From: Thalassotalea sp. 42_200_T64
Lineage (GTDB): Bacteria > Pseudomonadota > Gammaproteobacteria > Enterobacterales > Alteromonadaceae
DNA: 64,000 nt
Reading direction: 5' to 3'
Assembly: GCA_002162925.1 (NCBI GenBank)
Contig: MABC01000079.1
Span: forward strand, 27,697 to 91,696
The notes beneath the pieces are model-generated. The model saw only the letters and a program-made list of their open reading frames with translations, did not search any database and was not told the origin of the DNA. Position numbers and translations under genes: made by a program. Every line of letters starts with the position of its first letter. Within the stretch, counting starts at the first letter, position 1. Shown piece by piece: positions 48,548 to 58,273 of this stretch.

Positions 48548-51010
48548 CTAAAGTTTCCATATTTCGTCTCGATACTGCCTGATCGTATGATCACTCGAAA
48601 ACACACCACTGGCCGCAGTGTTCAAAATACTCTTTTGGGTCCACAACTGTTGATCTTTATAGCATTCATCCACACGACGTTGCGCCTGGAAATAGCTGTC
48701 AAAATCATACGCGGTTAACCACATATCGTCGGGGTCACGAATCGAATCAATGATTGAGTCGTAAATTCCCGGTTCAAACAAATTAAAGTGACCACTTTCT
48801 AACAAATGCATCACTGCCGATAACGTTGGCGAGTGAGCAATGATTTCATTCGGTTGATAGTTTTCTCTTATGCTTGGTACTTCATGGGCTTGAGCACCAA
48901 ACAGGAAGAAATTGTCTGGCTCAACCGCATCACGAATTTCAATATTGGCACCATCGAGGGTGCCAATGGTGAGCGCACCGTTCATCATAAATTTCATATT
49001 ACCGGTGCCCGAGGCTTCTTTGCCGGCAGTAGATATTTGTTCAGACAAATCGGTTGCCGGGCAGATGATTTCCATCGCCGATACGTTGTAGTTAGGGATA
49101 AACGCGACTTTTAGGTACTTGGATACTTTCGGGTCTAAGTTGATGGTATCGGCAACATTATTAATTAATTTAATAATTTGTTTTGCCATCACATAACCGG
49201 GTGCGGCTTTGCCGCCAATCAACACACAACGAGGCGTTATGTCAGCCGTATCGCCCTTACGAATGCGGTCATACAAACCAATAACATGCATAATATTGAG
49301 TAACTGACGTTTGTATTCATGAATACGTTTTACTTGCACATCAAACATCATATTAACGTCAAATGTTACCCCGGTTGCTTGCTCGACAAAGTTAACTAAT
49401 GCGGCTTTGTTTTGTTGTTTACTGTCACGCCACTTTTTCTGGAAGGCTTTATTTTTGGCAAATTCACTCAGTTGTGACACCTCGGCAAAATCTGCGACCC
49501 AATCGTTACCTATTTTGCTTGAGATAAGCGCGGATAAGCTTTTATTGCAATGAGATAACCAACGACGCGGTGTTACCCCATTGGTTTTATTGTTGAACTT
49601 TTCCGGCCATAGTTGATAAAAATCGTTAAATAACCCGGCTTTTAATAGCTTGGTGTGTAACGCGGCGACACCATTAACGGAATAACTGCCAACGATCGCC
49701 AAATGCGCCATTCTTATTTGCGGTTCATGCCCCTCTTCTATTAATGATAAAGCCGCTTGCTTTTGACTGTCGCCTGGCCAACGCACGGCAACTTGTTGCA
49801 GAAAACGCGCGTTAATTTCATAAATGATCTCTAAAATACGCGGCAGTAAGTTTGCAAACAAGCGAACAGGCCACTTTTCTAGCGCTTCAGGCAATAATGT
49901 ATGGTTGGTATAGGCCATGGTTTGCGAAGTAATAGCCCAGGCATCATCCCAGGGAATACGATAATCATCCATAAGAATGCGCATTAACTCAGCCACGGCG
50001 ATACTGGGGTGAGTATCATTCAATTGGTAACTGTTTAGCGCAACAAACTTATCGAAGTTTTTGCCATGAGATTCTACATAATGATTAATCGTGTCTTGCA
50101 ACGATGCCGAAGAGAGAAAATACTGTTGACGTAAACGCAGTTCTTTGCCATTTTCACTGCTGTCATTTGGGTATAACACCATGGTAATTTGTTCAGCAAG
50201 GTTTTTTCGAGCCACCGATTCGGTGTAACTGCCAGCGTTAAACTCATCAAGATCAAATTCATCGGTCGCTTCCGATTTCCATAATCTTAAGGTATTCACG
50301 ACCCTGTTTTGATAACCGGGGATCGGCATATCATAGGGCACGGCTAAGACATCATGGGTGTTGTTCCACTGCCGGTACTGCTGGCCATTTCTTTTGGTGA
50401 TAACGTCGACATGACCAAAAAATTTAATTCTTATGGCTTTTTCTGGCGCGGCAATTTCCCACGGATTTCCGTTACGTAACCAGTTATCAGGATGTTCCAG
50501 TTGATGACCATTTTTAATTTCTTGATTGAACATACCGTATTCGTAACGAATGCCATAACCAATAACCGGCAATGCTAAACTGGCACAGCTATCTAAAAAA
50601 CAAGCGGCTAAACGCCCTAAACCACCGTTGCCTAGGCCGGCATCGTGCTCCGATTGCTCAACATCTTCTAAATCACAGCAATATCCTTCCAGGGCCGCAC
50701 GCACAGTATCATCTAAATCTAAATTTAAAATGGCATTATTCAGGGTGCGTCCCATCAAAAATTCAAGTGACATATAAGCAACACGGCGTTGCCCTGCTCT
50801 TGCCAATCTGGTTTTTCGCCACTGAGAAACTAAGTGATCACGAAGGGTGATCGCCAGCGCGTTGTATAGGTATAAGTGTGATTCTTGTACCTTGTCTCGG
50901 CCTAACGTAAAATGGAAATGTCGAGCTAAATCTTCGGCAAATGTTTCGGCATTCATCAACACACTGTCATCTGACACTGTGATTTCACATAGGTTATTTT
51001 TTTTATTCAT
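48548..51010 (-). CDS. glgP: Glycogen/starch phosphorylase
   Basis: An 820-residue GT35 enzyme releasing glucose-1-phosphate from glycogen ends using pyridoxal phosphate. GLGNGGLGRLAACFLDS and the PLP-lysine motif EASGTGNMKFMMNGALTIGT are intact, along with RIHEYKRQLLN. The longest frame starts at 51049, but ATG 51010 is preferred. It overlaps the glgX stop by 8 bp, which suggests translational coupling, and the N-terminus MNKKNNLCEITV fits. Second gene of the operon. Confidence 0.95.
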   Translation of the reverse strand: MNKKNNLCEITVSDDSVLMNAETFAEDLARHFHFTLGRDKVQESHLYLYNALAITLRDHLVSQWRKTRLARAGQRRVAYMSLEFLMGRTLNNAILNLDLDDTVRAALEGYCCDLEDVEQSEHDAGLGNGGLGRLAACFLDSCASLALPVIGYGIRYEYGMFNQEIKNGHQLEHPDNWLRNGNPWEIAAPEKAIRIKFFGHVDVITKRNGQQYRQWNNTHDVLAVPYDMPIPGYQNRVVNTLRLWKSEATDEFDLDEFNAGSYTESVARKNLAEQITMVLYPNDSSENGKELRLRQQYFLSSASLQDTINHYVESHGKNFDKFVALNSYQLNDTHPSIAVAELMRILMDDYRIPWDDAWAITSQTMAYTNHTLLPEALEKWPVRLFANLLPRILEIIYEINARFLQQVAVRWPGDSQKQAALSLIEEGHEPQIRMAHLAIVGSYSVNGVAALHTKLLKAGLFNDFYQLWPEKFNNKTNGVTPRRWLSHCNKSLSALISSKIGNDWVADFAEVSQLSEFAKNKAFQKKWRDSKQQNKAALVNFVEQATGVTFDVNMMFDVQVKRIHEYKRQLLNIMHVIGLYDRIRKGDTADITPRCVLIGGKAAPGYVMAKQIIKLINNVADTINLDPKVSKYLKVAFIPNYNVSAMEIICPATDLSEQISTAGKEASGTGNMKFMMNGALTIGTLDGANIEIRDAVEPDNFFLFGAQAHEVPSIRENYQPNEIIAHSPTLSAVMHLLESGHFNLFEPGIYDSIIDSIRDPDDMWLTAYDFDSYFQAQRRVDECYKDQQLWTQKSILNTAASGVFSSDHTIRQYRDEIWKL

Positions 51011-53120
51011 CTGTGGATAATTCCTGGTTTTTATCATTAAAATCACCATTTAATAAAACAATGGTTGAAAAAGGCGCCATGGTAATTTTGCGTTGCGCTG
51101 GAATACGACGTATTTCTTCTTGAATGGCACTGGCAGTGGTATCGATCATCACCTGCCAATGTTCTACCGCATCTATTTCTGGCAGTTGAAATTCTATCGG
51201 CTCTGCTCCTGCGTGAAAAAGGCACAACAGTGTTTCAGATACCGAATCTTTTTGCTGGATCAAGTAACCTAAGGTAGCCGCATGATGTGAATGCCAATGT
51301 TCTTTGTGCATCGGCAGTCCAGAGCGATGAAACCAGACAATATCGACGTCACTACTAGGGTCATCTTTATGAATAAACTTTCGATGCGCTAACATCGGCA
51401 AACGAGTTCTTAATTGGCTCAAACTTGCGACGAAGGGGATGAGTTCATCGGCATATTCGCTGTTATCATGCCAATTTAACCAATTGATCTCATTGTCTTG
51501 GCAATAGGCATTATTATTACCTTTTTGGCTACGACCCAATTCATCGCCGGCGAGTAACATCGGCACGCCTTGGGAAAGCATTACGGTGGCGAGCATATTT
51601 TGAATTTGCCGTAACCGTAGCGCTAAAATATCATTATCTGTGGTCTCGCCTTCAACACCATGGTTATTCGAAAAATTATCGCTATGACCATCGCGGTTAT
51701 GTTCACCATTGGCCTCATTGTGACGCTGTTGATAACTGACTAAATCACGTAAAGTGTAACCATCATGACTGCAAAGAAAATTGATACTGGCATAGGGTTG
51801 GCGACCACTGTGTTCAAAAATATCACTGGAGCCGTGAATTCTTCGGGCAAATTCGGGCAACATGCCTTTGTCACCGCGCCAATAACGTCTGATCGCATCT
51901 CGATACTGATCATTCCACTCAGACCAGGGGGCAGGGAAACCACCCAGTTGATAACCTCCAGGACCAATATCCCAGGGTTCGGCAATGAGTTTTACACTGC
52001 TTAGCACAGGATCTTGTAAAATGGCATCCAAAAAGCCATTACTTTTATCAAAACCATCCACTTCACGGCCTAGAATGGGCGCTAAGTCGAACCTAAATCC
52101 ATCCACACCCATCACTTGTACCCAATAACGCAGACTGTCCATGACCATTTGTAACACGCGGGGATGACTAATGTTAAGAGTATTACCACAACCGGTATCG
52201 TTGATATAATAGCGTTGCTCGCTAGGATTTAAACGATAATAAGAGCTGTTGTCTATGCCGCGAAAACTTAACGTTGGACCTAACCAATTGCCTTCGCACG
52301 TATGGTTGTAGACGACATCGATGATCACTTCAAAGCCGGCTTGATGCAGTTCATCAACCATACGTTGAAATTCAACTATCAGGTGTTGATTTAAGTAATT
52401 TTTATGGGGAACAAAAAACGCTAATGAATTGTAGCCCCAATAATTAGACAGGTTTTTGTCGGTTAAAAACTGCTCTGAGACAAATTGCTGAACTGGCAAT
52501 AATTCTATGGTGGTAATACCAAGTGCGCGGTAATGGGCAATCATTGCTGGATGACTGATGCCTAAAAAAGACCCGCGCAATTCTTTTGGCACTTTATTGT
52601 TAAGCTCGGTTAACCCTTTAACATGGCCTTCATAGATCACCGTATTTTGCCAGGCAACAGGCACTCGGGGTAAACGTGGCGCAGAGGGTTCAACCACAAC
52701 GGCTTTAAACATCACATCGGCATTGTCTCTATCATCGAATGATAAGTCTTGTTTGGGATCATCAAGCTTGTAGGCGAAATGGCGATCAGACCATGAAAAT
52801 TGTCCGGTTAATGACCGCGCATAGGGATCGAGTAATAATTTATGATGGTTAAAACGATGACCAAATTCTGGCTGATAAGGCCCATACACCCGATAGCCAT
52901 AGACTAATCCGGCTTTCGCGCCTCTAAGATAGCCATGCCAAACTTGGTGCTCGCACAAGGGCAACGCAAAGCGCATTAATTCTTGACAGCCATGTTCGTC
53001 AAAAATACACAGTTCGACTTTCTCTGCGTTCGCCGAAAATAATGAAAAGTTTACTCCATTATCATCGAGACTTGCCCCCATAGGATAAACTCTTCCGGGC
53101 TCTATTCTATAACGTTCCAT
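51003..53120 (-). CDS. glgX: Glycogen debranching enzyme (isoamylase type)
   Basis: A 705-residue GH13 enzyme that hydrolyses alpha-1,6 branches of limit dextrin left by GlgP. The N-terminal CBM48 region starts MGASLDDNGVNFSLFSANAE. The catalytic barrel includes DVVYNHTCEGN, VDGFRFDLAPILGRE with the Asp nucleophile, LIAEPWDIGPGGYQLG with Glu, and FLCSHDGYTLRDLVSY with Asp. AAGGAAATAC precedes the ATG. It opens the operon glgX-glgP-glgC-glgB-pgm-glgA. An AAGCGCTT palindrome lies about 70 bp upstream. Confidence 0.95.
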   Translation of the reverse strand: MERYRIEPGRVYPMGASLDDNGVNFSLFSANAEKVELCIFDEHGCQELMRFALPLCEHQVWHGYLRGAKAGLVYGYRVYGPYQPEFGHRFNHHKLLLDPYARSLTGQFSWSDRHFAYKLDDPKQDLSFDDRDNADVMFKAVVVEPSAPRLPRVPVAWQNTVIYEGHVKGLTELNNKVPKELRGSFLGISHPAMIAHYRALGITTIELLPVQQFVSEQFLTDKNLSNYWGYNSLAFFVPHKNYLNQHLIVEFQRMVDELHQAGFEVIIDVVYNHTCEGNWLGPTLSFRGIDNSSYYRLNPSEQRYYINDTGCGNTLNISHPRVLQMVMDSLRYWVQVMGVDGFRFDLAPILGREVDGFDKSNGFLDAILQDPVLSSVKLIAEPWDIGPGGYQLGGFPAPWSEWNDQYRDAIRRYWRGDKGMLPEFARRIHGSSDIFEHSGRQPYASINFLCSHDGYTLRDLVSYQQRHNEANGEHNRDGHSDNFSNNHGVEGETTDNDILALRLRQIQNMLATVMLSQGVPMLLAGDELGRSQKGNNNAYCQDNEINWLNWHDNSEYADELIPFVASLSQLRTRLPMLAHRKFIHKDDPSSDVDIVWFHRSGLPMHKEHWHSHHAATLGYLIQQKDSVSETLLCLFHAGAEPIEFQLPEIDAVEHWQVMIDTTASAIQEEIRRIPAQRKITMAPFSTIVLLNGDFNDKNQELSTDE

Positions 53121-53184
53121 GTATTTCCTTTATACAACGAGCGAATTCTTATTGTGTGAATAAGCTTCAAAAACTAATGGTAAC

Positions 53185-53196
53185 GTAAGCGCTTTC
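53185..53196. promoter_or_regulatory. AAGCGCTT palindrome upstream of glgX
   Basis: GTAAGCGCTTTC, with the perfect core AAGCGCTT at 53187-53194, lies 67-74 bp before the glgX start. This core is common in LacI-family operators of sugar genes. No such regulator gene is in the window, so the assignment is tentative. Confidence 0.35.
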
Positions 53197-53324
53197 ATCC
53201 AAAGTATCGCATTGAAAATTAAAGTACCATTAAATTTTTTATTTTTTTTCGGTTAAAAATATGATGTGAAATGAGACAAATTAGCATTCAGTCTTAAATT
53301 TTCCATATTCACATCATATTTACC

Positions 53325-53621
53325 CTAACTTGTGATGGTTACCACACTATTCTCACTACCGAATGCATTTGGCAGGTATTGATCGGCTGCGTGATCATTT
53401 TCCCATTCGGTGTTATCTAACAAGTAACGAAAATGATAAGTGCCACCTTTAGGTAACCGTACTTTTGTTTTAAAACTCTGAGATTTTTTGATAAATTTCA
53501 TTTCAATCGCTTGCCAGTCATTGAAATCGCCATACAGTGACACCGATTTCACATCATTTCGTTCAAATTCAAATGTTACTTCCGCTTCATCTTTAGTTTT
53601 AAAGTATTTTTTTGTTAGCAT
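53325..53621 (-). CDS. Stand-alone CBM48 / isoamylase early-set glycogen-binding protein
   Basis: A 98-residue single-domain protein without signal peptide. VTFEFERNDVKSVSLYGDFN followed by DW, then KGGTYHFRYLLDNTEWEND, are the glycogen-binding loops of CBM48 (the same fold precedes GlgB and GlgX catalytic domains and is found in AMPK beta). It would bind alpha-glucan in the cytoplasm, perhaps as a regulator or scaffold; no enzyme domain is attached. The start at 53621 is chosen because GGAGAA lies just upstream; ATG 53633 overlaps that site. It is flanked by the glg operon and malQ. Confidence 0.85.
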   Translation of the reverse strand: MLTKKYFKTKDEAEVTFEFERNDVKSVSLYGDFNDWQAIEMKFIKKSQSFKTKVRLPKGGTYHFRYLLDNTEWENDHAADQYLPNAFGSENSVVTITS

Positions 53622-53631
53622 GTTATTCTCC

Positions 53632-53675
53632 ATTAATCATGTATTAATCATGTATTAATCATGTATTAATCATTC
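53632..53675. repeat. 11-bp tandem repeat upstream of the CBM48 gene
   Basis: ATTAATCATGT is repeated four times (last copy ATTAATCATTC), immediately before the CBM48 coding start. Each unit includes an ATTAAT core. Copy number could shift promoter or leader spacing. Confidence 0.85.
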
Positions 53676-53937
53676 ATACGTTCAGGCTCTGCTTTGTATC
53701 AGTGCAAAAGATAACAACTTGGCACCAGCGGTGAGCGTTATTCGTTTAAAATAGCCGATTTATGTTTCGACAAGATGACACTCGCATAAATCAAACCAAA
53801 AATTAATGATGTAATTAAATTACAAAACCGTTCTGGCAAGTTGTTATTTTACCGTTTAATTTGTTAAAGTCCACCAAAAATGTAATGTTATTTCATCAAT
53901 CATGTAATTTTATTCAGCAATAGATAGGGAATTCAAA
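53676..53937. promoter_or_regulatory. Divergent control region between the CBM48 gene and malQ
   Basis: A gene-free stretch. ATAACAACTTG (53711-53721) and CAAGTTGTTAT (53837-53847) are exact 11-bp inverse copies 115 bp apart. GTAATTAAATTAC near 53811-53823 is a smaller palindrome. Promoter boxes could not be fixed with confidence. AGGGAATTC is the probable malQ ribosome site. Confidence 0.4.
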
Positions 53938-56109
53938 ATGAGTTCAGTTAAACAACTGGCCGAGCAAGTCGGTTTTTATTCGAGTTATACCGGAACGTTT
54001 AGTGATCAAGTTGTGGCCAAAGAGCAAGCGCAACGCGCGTTGCTAGCCGCTATGGGCTATCGATTAGATGAAGGCTCATTAGTAAAGTCCATCAATGACT
54101 TAGGTCAAAGCCAATGGCGAGATATGTTACCCGCTGTTCATATCGCGAAACTCGAGCAACGGCAACATTTCATCAAGATAAGTTTGCCTAAAACAGACGC
54201 TGACTTATTAACCTGGCAGATCATCACTGAATTAGACGTTAAAATAGCTGGCGATTTTAACGTAACAGATCTGCAACTCATCGATGAAATACAGTTCGAT
54301 GATGAGCAATATTGCCATTACCAACTGCCCTTACCTGCACTTGAGCCAGGCTATCATCAACTGACTATTAGCTATGGTGGTAACACGGCTAAATGCCCGC
54401 TGATTTTTGCCCCAAAAACCGGTTATAGCCACCAACAAGCCAGTAAAAATAAAATATGGGGCTACACCGCACAACTTTATTCTCTGCGTAGTGACACCAA
54501 TTGGGGCATCGGCGATTTTACCGATTTGAATACCTTAATCGAAAGATCAGCAGAGCAAGGCGCTTCGGCAATTGGCATCAACCCGTTACATCCGCTGTAT
54601 CAGAACAATCCGGCACATCGAAGCCCTTATTCGCCATCAAGTCGGTGTTTTTTGAACCCTTTGTATATTGACGTCACCGCCATTGTAAACTTCGCGCAAT
54701 GTAAAAAGGCACAAACCCTTGTTAACAGTATTGCCTTTCAAGACAAAATTACCCAGGTTAAACAGTCTGAGTTGGTCGATTATCCAGCCGTCGCTGAGCT
54801 TAAATACGACATTATTGCGCTATTATTTGAAGATTTTTGCCATAACAGTACTACGTTGTACTCTATTGAGGCCGAAGAATTCGCGCAATTTAAGCAACAA
54901 CAAGGGCAAGATTTACTTAACTTTGCCACGTTTGATGCCTTGTATGAGCACTTTCGTGCCATCGATGAACACGCTTATGGCTGGACCCATTGGCCGAAAG
55001 CTTATCAACAACCGGATAGTGATGAGGTTATTGCCTTTCAACAAACACATGCACAACGCATCGAGTATTTTTGTTTCGTGCAGTGGCTGGCTCATCGCCA
55101 GTTACACGCGGTTAAGCAAACCGCTCAGGCTAACCATATGCCCATCGGCTTGTATCTAGATTTGGCGGTTGGTTGTGATGGTTCAGGGGTCGAGGTATGG
55201 TCTGATCAAGCGTTATATGTTGCTGGTGCTTCTATTGGCGCGCCACCCGATGGCATGAATCCATTGGGACAAGGTTGGGGGTTAACGCCTCTTAACCCGG
55301 TTGAGTTGCAAAAACAAGGATATCAGCCATTGGTGAAAGCACTCCGTTGCAGTATGCAATATGCCGGTGCATTACGCATTGACCATATTTTAGGCTTAAT
55401 GCGTCAATATTGGATAGCGCCCGGAATGCAAGCGGATGAAGGTGTTTATATCACCTTTCCTTTAGCGGACATTTTGCGGGTGATCGCGTTAGAATCTCGT
55501 CGCAACAACTGCCTGGTGATTGGTGAAGACTTAGGCAACGTTCCCGATGGATTTAGTCAAACCATGCAAGATGCCGGGTTATTATCATTCAAAGTACTAT
55601 TTTTTGAACGTTGGCAGTCCGGTTTATTCAAACGTCCCGAGGAATTTCCGGTTCAATCCATGGTTACTGGGTCTACCCATGATACCGCCACGTTAACCGG
55701 CTGGTGGCAAGGACGAGATTTACAATGGCGTCAAACGTTAAACCTGTACCCCAATGAAGAAGCGGGTGTTGAAGACAGAAATGCACGAAGTGGCGACAGA
55801 CAAATGCTGATTGCGGCATTAGACGACTTAAAGGTGATCGATATGGCCAATGCTCCACAACAACAACCCGCCATAATGAATACTGAATTAAGCGTAGCAG
55901 TACAAAAATATTTGGCGACGGCGCCCAGTCATCTGCAATTAATTCCCCTTGAAGATGCTATCGAAAACCAGGAGCAAGTGAATATTCCGGGTACAATCGA
56001 TCAACACCCGAATTGGTTACAAAAATTGCCGGTAACTCTAGAAGATTTTTGGCAAACGAATTCGGTGCGGCAAATCGCTCAAGCAATGAATAAAGCTAGG
56101 CCAAGGTGA
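53938..56109 (+). CDS. malQ: 4-alpha-glucanotransferase (amylomaltase)
   Basis: A 723-residue GH77 enzyme that transfers alpha-1,4-glucan segments between maltodextrins. An N-terminal region of about 150 residues is followed by the barrel: YTAQLYSLRSDTNWGIGDF, SPYSPSSRCFLNPLYIDV, then ALRIDHILGLMRQYWI with the Asp nucleophile, VIGEDLGNVPDG with the Glu, and STHDTATLTGWW with the third Asp. Length fits the long enterobacterial-type MalQ. It is transcribed away from the glg operon and recycles short glucans made by GlgX and GlgP. AGGGA lies eight bases or so before the ATG. Confidence 0.95.
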   Translation: MSSVKQLAEQVGFYSSYTGTFSDQVVAKEQAQRALLAAMGYRLDEGSLVKSINDLGQSQWRDMLPAVHIAKLEQRQHFIKISLPKTDADLLTWQIITELDVKIAGDFNVTDLQLIDEIQFDDEQYCHYQLPLPALEPGYHQLTISYGGNTAKCPLIFAPKTGYSHQQASKNKIWGYTAQLYSLRSDTNWGIGDFTDLNTLIERSAEQGASAIGINPLHPLYQNNPAHRSPYSPSSRCFLNPLYIDVTAIVNFAQCKKAQTLVNSIAFQDKITQVKQSELVDYPAVAELKYDIIALLFEDFCHNSTTLYSIEAEEFAQFKQQQGQDLLNFATFDALYEHFRAIDEHAYGWTHWPKAYQQPDSDEVIAFQQTHAQRIEYFCFVQWLAHRQLHAVKQTAQANHMPIGLYLDLAVGCDGSGVEVWSDQALYVAGASIGAPPDGMNPLGQGWGLTPLNPVELQKQGYQPLVKALRCSMQYAGALRIDHILGLMRQYWIAPGMQADEGVYITFPLADILRVIALESRRNNCLVIGEDLGNVPDGFSQTMQDAGLLSFKVLFFERWQSGLFKRPEEFPVQSMVTGSTHDTATLTGWWQGRDLQWRQTLNLYPNEEAGVEDRNARSGDRQMLIAALDDLKVIDMANAPQQQPAIMNTELSVAVQKYLATAPSHLQLIPLEDAIENQEQVNIPGTIDQHPNWLQKLPVTLEDFWQTNSVRQIAQAMNKARPR

Positions 56110-56192
56110 ATAAAATAGCTGAACTTGCTGATCACTGTAAAAATCTTGATGACTTTTATCAACAATTACATGAAATAGTTAGCGCTGATTAA
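56106..56192 (+). CDS. Possible 28-residue peptide overlapping the malQ stop
   Basis: GTG at 56106 overlaps the malQ TGA (GTGA) and opens 28 codons: MNKIAELADHCKNLDDFYQQ, then LHEIVSAD. The preceding CCAAGG is a weak ribosome site, and coupling to malQ termination is possible. The sequence resembles the beginning of GAF-domain signalling proteins (LDDFYQQLHEIV), so it may be a short remnant of such a gene, not a functional peptide. Low confidence. Confidence 0.25.
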   Translation: MNKIAELADHCKNLDDFYQQLHEIVSAD

Positions 56193-56313
56193 TTGGGTAT
56201 TGATTGATTAGCGCCATAGCGGGATTTCTGGATGAATTTTGCTTCGATTAAACTGGATAAGGTATTGATATTACTTATACTCTTATTTACCCACGTAATC
56301 ATTGGAAATGCAG

Positions 56314-56907
56314 ATGAAATATTTTGCCATTGTTTTTATTAGCCTTTTACTTTTAGCTTGTGCCAGCAAAGACGTTGAAAAACCTTCTTTAACGGTAACT
56401 CAGTCGAGAACGTTAGAAGCTCAAGTTGTGTCTATAGATCACGAGAGTCGAATTGTGGCGCTGCTCAGAGCCGATGGCGAAACAATATCGTTAATGGTAG
56501 ATTCACGCGTCACTAATTTAAACCAAGTGAAAATTGGCGATACCATTGAAGCAGAATATAAAGAAACAATTACGTTATCGGTTCAGCAATCCGATGGCAC
56601 GGCACCGGTAGTAATTCAAGAGACTCAAAGAAACATGAACGATGAAGGTGGAGAGCCTGGCGTGGTCACCACCAGTACCATTATCGCGACAGCCGATGTG
56701 GTGGATATCAATTATGAAGAAAGTTGGTTAACTTTGCGAGGCCCCGACAATATTAACCGGCGATTTCCGGTAGTGCAGCAATCGGAAAGCTTTAATGCCA
56801 TTAAAAAAGGCGACCAAGTGGTTCTCGACTTTACTACTGCGCTTGCCATTAGCGTCAATCATAAACCCTTTACCCAAGAAACACCAAATCCGAAGAATAA
56901 ACTATAG
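56314..56907 (+). CDS. Lipoprotein of unknown function
   Basis: A 197-residue protein with a lipoprotein signal: MKYFAIVFISLLLLACASK, where LLAC is a standard lipobox. The mature part is beta-rich with two similar halves (EAQVVSIDHESRIVALLRAD and TADVVDINYEESWLTLRGPD). Each half is followed by a VKIGDTIEAEY or IKKGDQVVLDF segment, so a duplicated small beta-barrel fold is likely. ATG 56314 is used; ATG 56308 or TTG 56302 are alternatives. It probably stands alone. Function unknown. Confidence 0.7.
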   Translation: MKYFAIVFISLLLLACASKDVEKPSLTVTQSRTLEAQVVSIDHESRIVALLRADGETISLMVDSRVTNLNQVKIGDTIEAEYKETITLSVQQSDGTAPVVIQETQRNMNDEGGEPGVVTTSTIIATADVVDINYEESWLTLRGPDNINRRFPVVQQSESFNAIKKGDQVVLDFTTALAISVNHKPFTQETPNPKNKL

Positions 56908-57210
56908 GTAGCACTTTATCTGCAGTTCAGTAATTCGCTAATTTTAGGGTTTAATTTTTAACCTCAAAAATTTGTACCATTAAATAATGATGTGATTAAA
57001 CTTAGCCTTGTGATTAAGGCTTAGAACAAAGAAAAGTTGACTGCCCTCATTGATTGGGCAAAATTATCCTAGGTTTTCTTTTAATTAGATAAAACATGCT
57101 ACAGTTAACTAGCTGTTATAGGTAAAGTTAATAGTAAAGAAAATAAAAATAGCAATTATCATTGCTTATATTAGTTGTTTTCCAATTATCATTAGATGGG
57201 GTTACTCACT
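56908..57210. other. Intergenic region with weak hairpins before the RND operon
   Basis: AGCCTT-GTGATT-AAGGCT (about 57003-57020) and GCCC-TCATTGATT-GGGC (about 57042-57058) are small inverted repeats, possibly ending the lipoprotein transcript. The remaining AT-rich part presumably holds the RND operon promoter; no box was assigned. Confidence 0.35.
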
Positions 57211-58272
57211 ATGTTTTTATTACGTCTACATTTCGCTTTGGCATTCGTTCTGGGCGCTTTGTTTTCTTGTTCAGATACCAATAACCAAGAAGTTAGTAAG
57301 GTAATAAGACCGGTCAATTTATTAGAAATTAATTTGCTTAGTCAAAAGAACTATACGTTTCCTGGTGAAGTTAAAGCCAGTGAACAAGCGGTATTAGCGT
57401 TTAGAGTACCCGGAGAAATTCTTCGTTTTCAGGTGCAATCAGGACAATATGTAAGCAAAGGACAGTTGCTTATTGAATTGGATCCTAAGGATTATCAATT
57501 AAATGCCGAAGCAGAGCTGGCAAACTTTGATCTGGCTAAAGTGCAACATCAGCGCTCTGAAAAATTAGTTAAAGATTACTTAATTTCTCAAGAAAGCTAT
57601 GACCAATCTAAAACTGATTTACAAATTTCTGAATCAAATTACAAAACCGCTTTAGCTAACTTGTCTTATACAAAAATACTCGCTCCTTATGATGGCATTA
57701 TCGCTAATACCTATAAAAGTAATTTTGAATATACTTACCAACAAGAGCCGGTCATGTCAATTCAATCTGAAGATGCCATTGACGTGATTATTGCGGTCCC
57801 TGAGCGTTTAATAGCACCACTGAGAACACTTACCTCGAGGAATAATCCGGCAAAAATTTCGGTGTCATTTCCGGTCAGTGCCGGTAATGTTTTTGCCGCA
57901 TCATTCAAAAGTATTGCATCCGTAGCAGATCCGGATTCGGGCTCATATAAAGTGAAATTAACCTTACCAAAACCCGACGATATTAATCTACTTTCCGGTA
58001 TGTCAGCCGAAGCCTACCTTGAATTATCGCTGGGTGATTCTGAACTAATCACCCACATTGTTGAATCAGCATTACTGCGAGAGGACAATAAAATTTTTGT
58101 TTGGAAATATGACCCTGATAGTCAAAAAATTTCAAAACAAGCAATCACCCTGGATAACAACAATGTTTTACTTTCAGGGCTTAATGATAGTGACTTTATT
58201 GTTAGCTCTGGCGTACATGAGCTTAGCGATGGGCAATTGGTAAAACCTTGGTATAAAGAGCGAGGGCTTTAA
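57211..58272 (+). CDS. RND efflux periplasmic adaptor (first of two)
   Basis: A 353-residue membrane-fusion protein. A signal with a possible lipobox (LGALFSCSD) is followed by the barrel-sandwich half-motif VLAFRVPGEILRFQVQSGQY, the GQLLIELDPKDY lipoyl-like loop, an alpha-hairpin (about 85-150) and the second half ILAPYDGIIANTY. It bridges the inner-membrane pump and an outer-membrane channel. ATG 57211 is preferred because GGGG sits eight bases upstream; ATG 57196 lacks a site. One base separates it from the second adaptor gene, and the three genes form an operon. Confidence 0.9.
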   Translation: MFLLRLHFALAFVLGALFSCSDTNNQEVSKVIRPVNLLEINLLSQKNYTFPGEVKASEQAVLAFRVPGEILRFQVQSGQYVSKGQLLIELDPKDYQLNAEAELANFDLAKVQHQRSEKLVKDYLISQESYDQSKTDLQISESNYKTALANLSYTKILAPYDGIIANTYKSNFEYTYQQEPVMSIQSEDAIDVIIAVPERLIAPLRTLTSRNNPAKISVSFPVSAGNVFAASFKSIASVADPDSGSYKVKLTLPKPDDINLLSGMSAEAYLELSLGDSELITHIVESALLREDNKIFVWKYDPDSQKISKQAITLDNNNVLLSGLNDSDFIVSSGVHELSDGQLVKPWYKERGL

Positions 58273-58273
58273 A

